From: a virus
Reading direction: 5' to 3' (one strand)
DNA length: 24,779 bases
Virus record (IMG/VR): IMGVR_UViG_3300046787_000450
Span: 1-24,779 of that record
Part shown: piece after piece, positions 18,163-24,779 of the stretch
Position numbering within the stretch: the stretch's first letter is position 1
Layout: each line of letters opens with the position of its first letter
Notes under the pieces: generated by a model
Told to the model about the DNA's origin: nothing
Seen by the model: only the letters and a program-made list of their open reading frames with translations
Database searches by the model: none
Translations under genes and position numbers: made by a program

Positions 18163-20997
18163 CTAGGCCATCAAGTCGCCGTAAACAACCCATGTATTGG
18201 CGGCTCGCTTCATTAGTGTAGCAGATGACCATTGGGTGCGGAGCTTTAGACCTGGAGTAGCGTTGACAGTTGTAGTTCCGGGGGTTACAGCTGCAATAGT
18301 TACCTGACCAGTTCCTGTTTGCAGAATGTCTAGCGTAGTACCTACAGGATAGTTTACTGATGCATCAGTTGGGATGCTTAGTGTAACTCCGGTAGAGCTA
18401 TTAATCTCAATCAGAGTGTCGCGCTCTGTTAGAGAGGACAGTGTATAGGCTGCCGTTTTCTGCGAGATAGTGGTAATTGAAGGTACACCAGCTTTTGTCT
18501 GGGTGGCGTCAGTGAAAGCGATTCCGCTAGCTGAAACTGTAGTGGTACCAGTAAATGTTGCATTAGCTAGCGGTGCTTTTGCATCCAGCTGAGTCTGAAT
18601 AGCGCTAGTTACACCGTCAACATAGCCCAGCTCTGTAGCAGACACATTGCCGATAGATGTGGTAGATGGTAGTACTACGGTGCCTGTCAAAGTGGCGTTA
18701 GCTAGAGGAGCATATGTGGTAGCCGCTGTCGAGCTAGCAAGCTTTGCATCCAGCTGAGTTTGAATAGCAGAGGTGACACCATTTAAATATTGAAGCTCTG
18801 TGTTAGAGACGTCGCCAATAGTTGCTGAAGCTGCCTCGAATGCTCCGACGGCTAGAGCGTCTAGCGATGCTTGAGTGAAGTTGACTGTAGTGGTTGGCTC
18901 GTCAATCACGCCCTTGAAAAGCTTCCACTTGCTGTCTGACGAGTCACGAACTAGACCTGAGTGCTGATATGTACCATCGTTGAAGCTAGCAACTAGACCT
19001 AGGTCAGACGAGTTTGCATCATTGCCTTCACCGATATAGATTAGAGGGTCTGTGATGGTTAGATCTGTAGCATTTACAGTGGTAGTTGTTCCGTTTACAG
19101 TGAAGTCACCAGAAATAATAAGGTCTCCACCGATGTACGCACTGTCCCCAGTTCCAAGACCACCGGTAATTACTAGTGCACCAGTGGTGGTGCTGCTAGA
19201 GGCAGTGTTAGATGAAATAACTACATCTCCGGTGAAAGTATCGCCAGAAAGATCTGCCTTTGCATCCAGCTGAGTCTGAATAGCGCTAGTTACACCGTCA
19301 ACATAGCCCAGCTCTGTAGCAGATACATTGCCGATGCTAGTTGTAGAAGGAAGAGCAATGGTTCCGGTGAATGTAGCATTAGCTAGCGGTGCTTTTGCAT
19401 CCAGCTGAGTCTGAATAGCGCTAGTTACACCGTCAACATAGTTAAGTTCTGTTGTTGTAGCAGTAATGCCATCAAGTACGTTTAGCTCGGCTGCTGATGC
19501 AGTTACGTCGCTAATGTCTGCAGCTACAACGGTGATGCTATTGTCTGCGGTGCTGATTGTTTTATTGGTTAGAGTCTGAGTGCCCGATGTTGTAGTAACG
19601 TTGGCATCTATTTCAATGGCCCCGGATAGATTGAACTGTAGTCCAGTGCTGACTGATGCAGAAACCGCGCCAGTAGTGTCGTTATATGCAAGACCGTCTC
19701 CAACGTTTAGTCCGATGGCGTCCTGAGCACGCTCATTGGTGAAGTATTGGTTTGTGCCTTCTACAACTGCAGAAGTGGTAAGTGCTCCGATTTCTGAATC
19801 AGTGTAGCCGTTGGCTGTACTCACGGCCGCATCCGCTTTAGCTTGAGCTCCGGATTGAGTCTCTAGTAGCGAGGTGTCCGCAATTCCGTGAACACTGGTA
19901 GTGTCCGAGGCGTGGTCTGAAAGGTCGCTAGAGCTAGCCTTAGCATTCAACTGAGTCTGAATAGCGCTAGTTACACCATTTACATAATCAATCTCGGTTG
20001 CAGAAACGTTGCCAATAGAGGTGCTCGCTGGAAGTACCACCGTGCCAGTCAAAGTCGCATTAGCTAGTGGTGCATAGATGGTCTCGGCGGCAGTGGTTGC
20101 TAGTTTTGCATCTAGCTGCGACTGAATCCCACTAGTTACGCCATTTACATAGCTTATTTCAGTGTCTGAGACGCTGCCGATAGAGGTCGTTCCAGGCAAA
20201 ACTACAGTGCCTGTAAAAGTAGGATCTGCTAGTGGAGCTTTTACGGAGATAGCTTCAGATATCATTGTTGAAACATCTGACTCGGTGGTAAGTACGCTTG
20301 TATCAGCTATACCATGCACGTTAGTGGTTAGGTTTGCGTGTACTAAATCTGCTGCGTCAGCGTAATCCTCGGCATCGGCTAGAGTATCTGCCAACCCAGT
20401 TACGAACTCTGCAGAAGTGGTTCCAGCGTACTGGAGACCTACCCAAGTAGCTACACCATTACCGATTTTAAACTTGCCGGTGTTTGACTCTAGAGCAAAC
20501 GTATTAGCTGATACTACCGCGTTAGCTGTAGTCCAGTTAGATGCGGTATCAACTACTAAAGTTGCTTTGGTTGCAATAGATGTTGTGATTGTAGTAGCAA
20601 AATTAGCATCGTCACCTAGTGCAGCAGCTAGCTCATTTAGGGTATTAAGAGTGGTTGGTGCTGTATCCACTAGGTTTGAGATAGCTGCGTCAGTGTACCC
20701 GTTTGCAGCAGTTTCTGCTGCATTTGCTTTAAACTGCGCTCCGGTTTGAGTCTCCAAGGCAGCAGTATTTGCGATACCGTGAACGCTAGTTGTGTCAGCG
20801 ATGTGAGTATCTATTAGACCTGTGATTTCAGACGGAGTGTCCGTAGCATAGGCAAGTGAAGTCCAAGTCGTTGACCCATTACCAATCTTAAACTTACCGG
20901 TGTCGGTCTCAAATCCAGCCTCTCCTGCAGACAGGGTAGGGTTAGCTGAAGTCCACTCGGCGGCTGTACCGCGTCGGAGCTGAATCTTAATCGCCAT
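18163..20997 (-). CDS. Large tail fibre protein with Mtd-type N-terminus and six fibre repeats
   Basis: 944 aa. The N-terminus IQLRRGTAAEWTSANPTLSA with DTGKFKIGNGSTTW matches the N-terminal domain of major tropism determinant proteins and related fibres; a second, degenerate copy lies at about 146-192. The central part has six units ending in (Y/L)V(N/D)GVTS.IQ.QL.AK, alternating with TFTGTVVLP.TTSIGNVSATEL stretches, typical of trimeric beta-helical shafts. Residues 844-944 form a tip domain (TAAYTLSSL...LNATPG-like...VVYGDLMA) also found at the end of the 599-aa collagen fibre. A TAATG overlap couples it to the 132-aa gene upstream. It is most likely a main host-recognition or long-fibre subunit. 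Confidence 0.9.
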   Translation of the reverse strand: MAIKIQLRRGTAAEWTSANPTLSAGEAGFETDTGKFKIGNGSTTWTSLAYATDTPSEITGLIDTHIADTTSVHGIANTAALETQTGAQFKANAAETAANGYTDAAISNLVDTAPTTLNTLNELAAALGDDANFATTITTSIATKATLVVDTASNWTTANAVVSANTFALESNTGKFKIGNGVATWVGLQYAGTTSAEFVTGLADTLADAEDYADAADLVHANLTTNVHGIADTSVLTTESDVSTMISEAISVKAPLADPTFTGTVVLPGTTSIGSVSDTEISYVNGVTSGIQSQLDAKLATTAAETIYAPLANATLTGTVVLPASTSIGNVSATEIDYVNGVTSAIQTQLNAKASSSDLSDHASDTTSVHGIADTSLLETQSGAQAKADAAVSTANGYTDSEIGALTTSAVVEGTNQYFTNERAQDAIGLNVGDGLAYNDTTGAVSASVSTGLQFNLSGAIEIDANVTTTSGTQTLTNKTISTADNSITVVAADISDVTASAAELNVLDGITATTTELNYVDGVTSAIQTQLDAKAPLANATFTGTIALPSTTSIGNVSATELGYVDGVTSAIQTQLDAKADLSGDTFTGDVVISSNTASSSTTTGALVITGGLGTGDSAYIGGDLIISGDFTVNGTTTTVNATDLTITDPLIYIGEGNDANSSDLGLVASFNDGTYQHSGLVRDSSDSKWKLFKGVIDEPTTTVNFTQASLDALAVGAFEAASATIGDVSNTELQYLNGVTSAIQTQLDAKLASSTAATTYAPLANATLTGTVVLPSTTSIGNVSATELGYVDGVTSAIQTQLDAKAPLANATFTGTTTVSASGIAFTDATQTKAGVPSITTISQKTAAYTLSSLTERDTLIEINSSTGVTLSIPTDASVNYPVGTTLDILQTGTGQVTIAAVTPGTTTVNATPGLKLRTQWSSATLMKRAANTWVVYGDLMA
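18561..18625. repeat. 65-nt exact direct repeat within the 944-aa fibre gene (second copy at 19377-19441)
   Basis: Bases 18561-18625 and 19377-19441 are identical over 65 nt. A third copy at about 19258-19306 matches most of it, including the GCATCCAGCTGAGTCTGAAT block. They encode the LDAK...VTSAIQTQ unit of the fibre shaft. Identity at codon third positions points to recent duplication or gene conversion rather than only protein-level constraint. Confidence 0.9.
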
Positions 20998-21395
20998 TAG
21001 AAGCTACTTTCGTTTCCACCATCGTAGGTATTTGTGTAAGACGTGGTGGCTGGGGTTCCACCATCAATTGTACCAGTTGTCTGAGTTGTGTTGTATGCTC
21101 CGGCATCGCCAGAGATGAGACCTAGGTCAGTCAGCAAGCCCATCAGACTCGTGTTGATCCAAGCTGTATTTTCTGTGTTTCTTAATAGGACGTCGCCTGC
21201 TGCTACAGAGGTGAGCGTTACGTCAGATAAGGTTGCTATGGAGGCGTCAGACCCGCCTGATGCCCCCCATGAAGTGCCATTGTGTATATAGACTTTTCCG
21301 TCTGATGTATTGAAAAAGAGGTCACCAGATAAACCTGACGCAGGCAGAGAACTACCATGTGGCAGGTTTACTGGTGTTAAAAACCTTCTTGACAA
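20997..21395 (-). CDS. Small tail-fibre connector protein
   Basis: 132 aa. The N-terminus (RRFLTPVNLPHGS, then LFFNTSDGKVYIHNGTSW) resembles the first 60 residues of the next upstream 696-aa fibre protein (RQFLTGLNLNKNE, LVFDTTLGQLKVYSGSAW). It therefore looks like a shared attachment domain without the long shaft. The C-terminus is Gly/Thr-rich and ends DGGNESSF, similar to the short DGG endings of other fibre subunits here. The start is TTG (21393-21395), supported by an AGAGG SD 7 nt upstream; no ATG or GTG fits near the conserved N-terminus. It overlaps the 944-aa gene by TAATG. A fibre-joint or adaptor role is likely but inferred. Confidence 0.8.
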   Translation of the reverse strand: MSRRFLTPVNLPHGSSLPASGLSGDLFFNTSDGKVYIHNGTSWGASGGSDASIATLSDVTLTSVAAGDVLLRNTENTAWINTSLMGLLTDLGLISGDAGAYNTTQTTGTIDGGTPATTSYTNTYDGGNESSF

Positions 21396-21402
21396 AGTTT
21401 TT

Positions 21403-21407
21403 CCTCT
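21403..21407 (-). promoter_or_regulatory. Shine-Dalgarno for the TTG start at 21395
   Basis: The minus strand reads AGAGG seven bases before TTG 21393-21395. It decides the start of the 132-aa gene, together with the N-terminal match to the 696-aa protein. Confidence 0.7.
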
Positions 21408-21419
21408 TGTTGTTGGTTA

Positions 21420-23510
21420 TTAACCGACGATTACTACTTGGTACGCACCTGCAGTCACAGTTGCCGATGCTGGCCACTGTAGAGTTACGGTGCTTGTGTT
21501 GGTACGCTCTACGTCAACCTCAACTTGGTCGAAGGTTGATGTCTCGTAGACCTGGACAACTACAGTACGAATACCTAGGTTGTGGGTTACGGTCCAAGTA
21601 ACTTCACCGCTTGATACGGTTAGCTCTGGATTAGCCTCGGTGTATTTGGTGGTTGCGCCAAGGTTCTGACGAGCACCAGCAGCGGTTGAAGCACCAGTAC
21701 CACCGTCTGCAACAGCAATGTCGGTACCGTTCCAAACACCGGTGGTAATTGTTCCAAGAGTTGTAATGCTTGACTGACCGACATAAGTTGAAGCGATGTC
21801 AATGCTATCAGCGTTTGCTGTAATACGGTTTGAGGTTCCAACTACAGTAAGGGTGTTTCCAGTCTTGGTAAGACCATCCCCCGCTGTAATCTGAGCTGCA
21901 CCAGAGAACTGTACCCAGTCCTGGCTAGTAAAGTTGGTTAGGTAGGTGTTGGCTTGAGTCCAGGCTGACTGGCCGTAGGTAGTGCCTTCTGATACAAATA
22001 CGGTTGCGTGAACGAGCTCGGTGTATGCATCAGCATCTGTAGCACGTGTAAGAGTGTAGTTGGTGCCGTCATCGTTGTAGACGTAAATACCATTTTGAGA
22101 GTCAGTAGACTGGGCAATTAAAAGAATTCGGTAGCCGTCATCATTAGTGTCTAGTGCAGCGTGGCCATCAATCACTAAGCCAGTGCTACCAGTTAACGCA
22201 ACGTTTGAATCAGCTAGAAGGTGTACAGCAGCCTTCCAAGTCAGACCTGCAACTGCATTATCTACATATCCCTTAGTCGCGGCGTCGCCCGAGTTGGTAG
22301 GTGTAGGCAGGTTGGTGATAGTGCTGCCATCAGCATCTAGGTCTGCAGTAAGGACGTTACCTGAACCAAAATTCTTGTTGGTCAGAGTCTGATTGTCTGA
22401 AGTACCGACTATGTTACCTGTGACCCCATGAACTCCGCTTGTTCCGGCGGCGTGGTCGAGTACTGTGTCATCTACATAGAGCTTGGTAGCAGCATCTGAA
22501 TCAGCTGAAGGAGCGCCTAGATCGGTAATGGTGTAAGTGTTAGCGTCTACGTTAGCGCTTAGAACTGTGCCAGTACCAAGGGTCTTGTTAGTTAGGGTCT
22601 GGGAATCTGAAGTACCAACAACATCGCCAGCTGTACCATGAGCAGAGGTGTCGTTGATGTGCGTGGTTAGGTCACCAGTGACTGAGCTAATTCGGTCAGT
22701 AATAGTATTCCCAGTTGAGCCGTTTACAGTTCCGTCACCAATATATGAGTCAAGTCTGCTTTGAGTAATAATCTCGTTAGTAGAACCTACTGAGCCCTTG
22801 TATAGGTTGCCATCAGGGTTAAGAACAATGTCGCCGTTAGCTGAAGTGATGTTTACATCTTGGTTAGCAGAAATGTTGATGTCATTTCCGGTAGTAGACG
22901 TAATGTTAAGGGCAGAGTCCTCGAAGATGGTACCAGCGGTTTGAACTACAATCTCGTTTGCAGTAATCTGACCAGCTGCAAAGTTTCCAGAGCTGTCGCG
23001 CTTTACAATCTTGCCTGCAGTATTGGCTGATGTTGCAGCTGTTTCGACTGCAGTTACTGCTCTCGAGTCTGTGAAGTAGAGGTTAGTGGTGCCTTCATTC
23101 AGGTCATCGGTGTCTGAATCAGCAACGCCATTTTCAGCTGTGATGGTTAGACCAGATCCGTCACCTGTAATAGTGATGTTGGTCTTAGTTGCACCAGTTA
23201 GAAGCTCGGCTGCGTCAGTCTTAGCGCGTGACTCGGTGTAGTAGAGATTGCTAACACCTTCTTCAATATCGTCAGTGTCTAGAGCATCAATAGCGGCTGT
23301 GATTGCTTCGGTGACATTACCACCGGCGGCTAGGGCTACCCAGGCAGAACCGCTATATACCTTGAGCTGGCCCAGGGTAGTGTCGAACACTAGCTGCCCG
23401 GCGGTAGGAGAGCTAATGCTAGCTATCTCGGATGTGATTAAGTTTTGAATTTTTGCATTTAGAAGCTCATTCTTATTTAGATTGAGCCCAGTTAGAAATT
23501 GGCGAGCCAT
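21420..23510 (-). CDS. Tail fibre protein with LTNKT repeats and HNL tip
   Basis: 696 aa. The N-terminal attachment region (RQFLTGLNLNKNELLNAKIQ, then LVFDTTLGQLKVYSGSAW) is followed by a shaft with (Y/L)(Y/F)(T)(E/D)SRA repeats (NLYYTESRAKTDA, NLYFTDSRAVTAV) and two SQTLTNKTLG/NQTLTNKNFG units with AATK.YVD motifs. A GLTWKAAVHLLADSNVALTG domain with QNGIYVYNDDG follows, known to me from many environmental phage fibres. Then come VADGGTGASTAAGARQNLGA and a C-terminal beta domain (TWTVTHNLGIRTVVVQVYE...) that resembles the 105-aa protein next door. ATG 23508-23510 has an AAGGA SD. It is clearly a trimeric tail fibre; the receptor cannot be predicted. Confidence 0.9.
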   Translation of the reverse strand: MARQFLTGLNLNKNELLNAKIQNLITSEIASISSPTAGQLVFDTTLGQLKVYSGSAWVALAAGGNVTEAITAAIDALDTDDIEEGVSNLYYTESRAKTDAAELLTGATKTNITITGDGSGLTITAENGVADSDTDDLNEGTTNLYFTDSRAVTAVETAATSANTAGKIVKRDSSGNFAAGQITANEIVVQTAGTIFEDSALNITSTTGNDINISANQDVNITSANGDIVLNPDGNLYKGSVGSTNEIITQSRLDSYIGDGTVNGSTGNTITDRISSVTGDLTTHINDTSAHGTAGDVVGTSDSQTLTNKTLGTGTVLSANVDANTYTITDLGAPSADSDAATKLYVDDTVLDHAAGTSGVHGVTGNIVGTSDNQTLTNKNFGSGNVLTADLDADGSTITNLPTPTNSGDAATKGYVDNAVAGLTWKAAVHLLADSNVALTGSTGLVIDGHAALDTNDDGYRILLIAQSTDSQNGIYVYNDDGTNYTLTRATDADAYTELVHATVFVSEGTTYGQSAWTQANTYLTNFTSQDWVQFSGAAQITAGDGLTKTGNTLTVVGTSNRITANADSIDIASTYVGQSSITTLGTITTGVWNGTDIAVADGGTGASTAAGARQNLGATTKYTEANPELTVSSGEVTWTVTHNLGIRTVVVQVYETSTFDQVEVDVERTNTSTVTLQWPASATVTAGAYQVVIVG

Positions 23511-23520
23511 TTATTTTTCC

Positions 23521-23838
23521 TTATGAGAGATGAGCTTTTCCCGACACGGCTGACGAGAAAGTTATGGTTAGGGATGTTTCATTAGCGTGTGTTACGGTTC
23601 CCTCTACTTGGCTACCAGCACTATTAAATACGGTAACGTTCGGGTAGAAGTTTAGGTTGTGGTTCACTGTCCACGTAGTTAGTGGGGCATTTTGAGTGTG
23701 TCTGTACGAAACTAGAGGAACTATGTCGTCAGCGGAGACTCCGGAAGATCCAGCAGGACCTTGTGGTCCCGGGGCGGTTACTATGATCCGGCTAATGTAT
23801 TTTCCGGTAGCGATGCTGCTAGGTACGTCACCAGCCAT
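23521..23838 (-). CDS. Short fibre protein with mini-collagen segment and HNL domain
   Basis: 105 aa. The N-terminal anchor (YISRIIVTA, 14-22) leads into two or three collagen-like triplets (PGPQGPAGSSG, 23-33), then a beta domain TTWTVNHNLNFYPNVTVF...SLTITFSSAVSGKAHL typical of fibre tips. The same tip pattern ends the 696-aa protein. The anchor plus GPQGPAG matches the N-terminus of the 662-aa collagen shaft, which holds the same second position in module B. The gene is coupled to the 120-aa head gene by TAATG and lies 10 nt before the 696-aa gene. It may be a short fibre or a joint that attaches the long fibre to the baseplate (inference). Confidence 0.82.
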   Translation of the reverse strand: MAGDVPSSIATGKYISRIIVTAPGPQGPAGSSGVSADDIVPLVSYRHTQNAPLTTWTVNHNLNFYPNVTVFNSAGSQVEGTVTHANETSLTITFSSAVSGKAHLS

Positions 23839-24200
23839 TAGACAGTGACCTCCGCTCTAACCACAAAATTTCCGTGAAGAATCTTGTAGACATATAGGGT
23901 TCTACTCGGAGCCACTAGCTCTAAGTCATATACGTATATATCTTCAGTGATGTTTTGCAGCACTTCATCTGACACGTATATATTGATGTTGCCATTTGTT
24001 GCACCTAGACTGATTCCACCGTTTTCTGTGGTCAGTTCTAGAATTACCACGTCGCTATCTACAGCCGGGCGAACCTGCATTCTTGCGGTGTATCCACTGA
24101 ACAATATAGGTTTTTTAGCTGGATCCCTATAAAGAATGGTACGTTCCAGCGTCGAGCCCTGGACGGCTACGATGTTGTAAAGTGCAGCTGGAGTGCTCAC
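23838..24200 (-). CDS. 120-aa tail-fibre-associated head protein (paralogue of 7850-8212)
   Basis: 120 aa. It shares with the 7850-8212 protein a QGSTL motif, GYTARMQVRP, LTTENGG, IYVYDLEL and a closing R-A-E-V-T. The identical length and matching motif order make the two clear paralogues. The start is GTG (24198-24200) with only a weak purine stretch (GAAAG) upstream, so a slightly different start is possible. It is the first gene of the long minus-strand run and heads fibre module A. The small beta-rich family is commonly placed before fibre genes; a baseplate or fibre-anchoring role is plausible but unproven. Confidence 0.75.
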   Translation of the reverse strand: MSTPAALYNIVAVQGSTLERTILYRDPAKKPILFSGYTARMQVRPAVDSDVVILELTTENGGISLGATNGNINIYVSDEVLQNITEDIYVYDLELVAPSRTLYVYKILHGNFVVRAEVTV

Positions 24201-24224
24201 GTCGGTCTTTCGGGAGGTATAACT

Positions 24225-24347
24225 ATGCGATTACTACTTATTTTACAGCATTTGCAGTGTGGTAAGATGAGCTACTTTTATACACATTTAGTGTCAAGCA
24301 TACAAAGCACTACTAGATCTAGTAGCTGCAGCGCGGTATTCACGTAG
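24225..24347 (+). CDS. Possible small protein, 40 codons
   Basis: ATG 24225-24227 is preceded by GGGAGG (24212-24217) at 7-nt spacing, the best plus-strand SD in the area. The 40-codon frame (MRLLLILQHLQC...) ends with TAG at 24345-24347. It fills most of the 190-nt divergent gap between the minus-strand run and the next plus-strand gene. No family is recognisable, composition is ordinary, and no clear plus-strand promoter precedes it. It may be a small leader protein or chance. Confidence 0.3.
   Translation: MRLLLILQHLQCGKMSYFYTHLVSSIQSTTRSSSCSAVFT
24275..24282 (-). promoter_or_regulatory. Possible T4-late-type promoter element before module A
   Basis: The minus strand reads GTGTATAAAAGTAG about 75 nt before the GTG start of the first gene of the run. 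A TTGACA hexamer lies only 9 nt further upstream, too close for a standard sigma-70 spacing, so a late-type TATAAA element is the better reading. Weak support. Confidence 0.28.
24310..24325. repeat. 16-bp perfect palindrome in the divergent intergenic region
   Basis: CTACTAGATCTAGTAG is self-complementary over 16 bases and lies between the two divergently transcribed units. It could be an operator for a dimeric regulator or part of an RNA hairpin. CTAG is common throughout this DNA, which raises the chance of such a palindrome arising without function. Confidence 0.6.
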
Positions 24348-24390
24348 CAGTATGATTAGATTTAGCTAACTTTTATTAGAAATTACTGAT

Positions 24391-24779
24391 ATGTCCGTAG
24401 AAAAAGAAAAGTACCCTCTTATATCTCAGCTAGGTGGGGTAGTTAGGCGTATCCGAAGGCTGCCCGACCTCGAGGATAAGCGATGGTCTGCCCTTAATCC
24501 CTCTATCGCTGCCTCTCCTACGGACTACGCGGTCGCTATTAGATCTAGTAACTACCTAATTGACTCGACCACTGGTGTCTTAAATGTCCTCACCGCGGGT
24601 CTAGTTAAGAACCGGATGTGGTTCTGCTACCTGACAGATGATTTAGAGCTAGATACCGAGATGCTTCGGGAGATAACCTTCGACTCCGGATCGTATGACC
24701 TAGACATGAAGCGCGGTTGCGAAGACCCTAAGCTGTTTTGGCGAGATGGATCTTGGTTTTTTACGGCCGTGATCCTAGA
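24391..24779 (+). CDS. Glycan-active beta-propeller-like protein, N-terminal part (partial)
   Basis: 129 codons are visible from ATG 24391; the gene continues beyond the window. The sequence contains LNPSIAASPTDYAVAIRSSN (residues 31-50), NRMWFCYLTDDLEL and GCEDPKLFWRDGSWFFTAVI. An NPS...R start followed by G-x-E-D-P-(K/R) is the pattern of five-bladed propeller glycoside phosphorylases and hydrolases (GH130-like), in which the E-D-P segment lies near the active site. Only the first part is seen, so the assignment is tentative; a sugar transferase-associated propeller is also possible. The SD is weak. It is transcribed away from the fibre modules and is the only confident plus-strand gene here. 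Confidence 0.6.
   Translation, partial: MSVEKEKYPLISQLGGVVRRIRRLPDLEDKRWSALNPSIAASPTDYAVAIRSSNYLIDSTTGVLNVLTAGLVKNRMWFCYLTDDLELDTEMLREITFDSGSYDLDMKRGCEDPKLFWRDGSWFFTAVIL

Noticed and set aside
18163-20997. Diversity-generating retroelement suggested by the Mtd-type N-terminus
   Set aside because: No reverse transcriptase, template repeat or variable repeat is visible in the window, and the C-terminus is not a C-type lectin variable domain.

Overview
The window looks like the tail-fibre region of a large tailed phage (Caudoviricetes, probably a myovirus) or a closely related prophage. The evidence is an almost unbroken run of 20 minus-strand genes covering bases 1-24200, most of them joined by TAATG or TAGTG stop/start overlaps, together with typical fibre modules: an Mtd-type N-terminus, LTNKT and SPTFTG repeats, collagen-like Gly-X-Y tracts, FN3 domains and HNL tips. 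There are no rRNA, tRNA, IS or CRISPR features. The host cannot be read from the sequence. CTAG is unusually common and 7 of the 20 minus-strand genes start with GTG or TTG.

Layout in the direction of transcription (right to left). Fibre module A (24200 to 17226) holds a 120-aa head protein, a 105-aa mini-collagen fibre protein, a 696-aa fibre protein, a 132-aa connector, a 944-aa fibre protein and a 304-aa FN3 protein with a long Pro/Phe repeat. A strong intrinsic terminator follows at 17183-17213. A modification cassette (17165 to 8305) comes next: seven clear 2OG-Fe(II) prolyl-4-hydroxylase-like enzymes, one divergent oxygenase-like protein, a Skp1-type (GT60, PF11397) GlcNAc transferase, two related DUF6065-like proteins and one unknown protein. 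Fibre module B (8212 to below base 1) repeats the plan of module A: a paralogous 120-aa head protein, three proteins with long collagen-like tracts, and an FN3 protein with a decaproline run and tandem Cys-rich repeats that leaves the window.

On the plus strand at the right edge there is a possible 40-codon ORF and the 5' end of a gene resembling beta-propeller (GH130-like) glycan-active proteins.

Proposed joint function (inference): the phage makes Gly-X-Y and proline-rich fibres, hydroxylates their prolines with its own P4H-like enzymes, and caps hydroxyproline with a sugar using a transferase of the family that glycosylates hydroxyproline on eukaryotic Skp1. That would be a phage-encoded hydroxylation and O-glycosylation pathway for collagen-like receptor-binding structures. 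The gene families and their adjacency are visible in the sequence; the substrate link is not proven.
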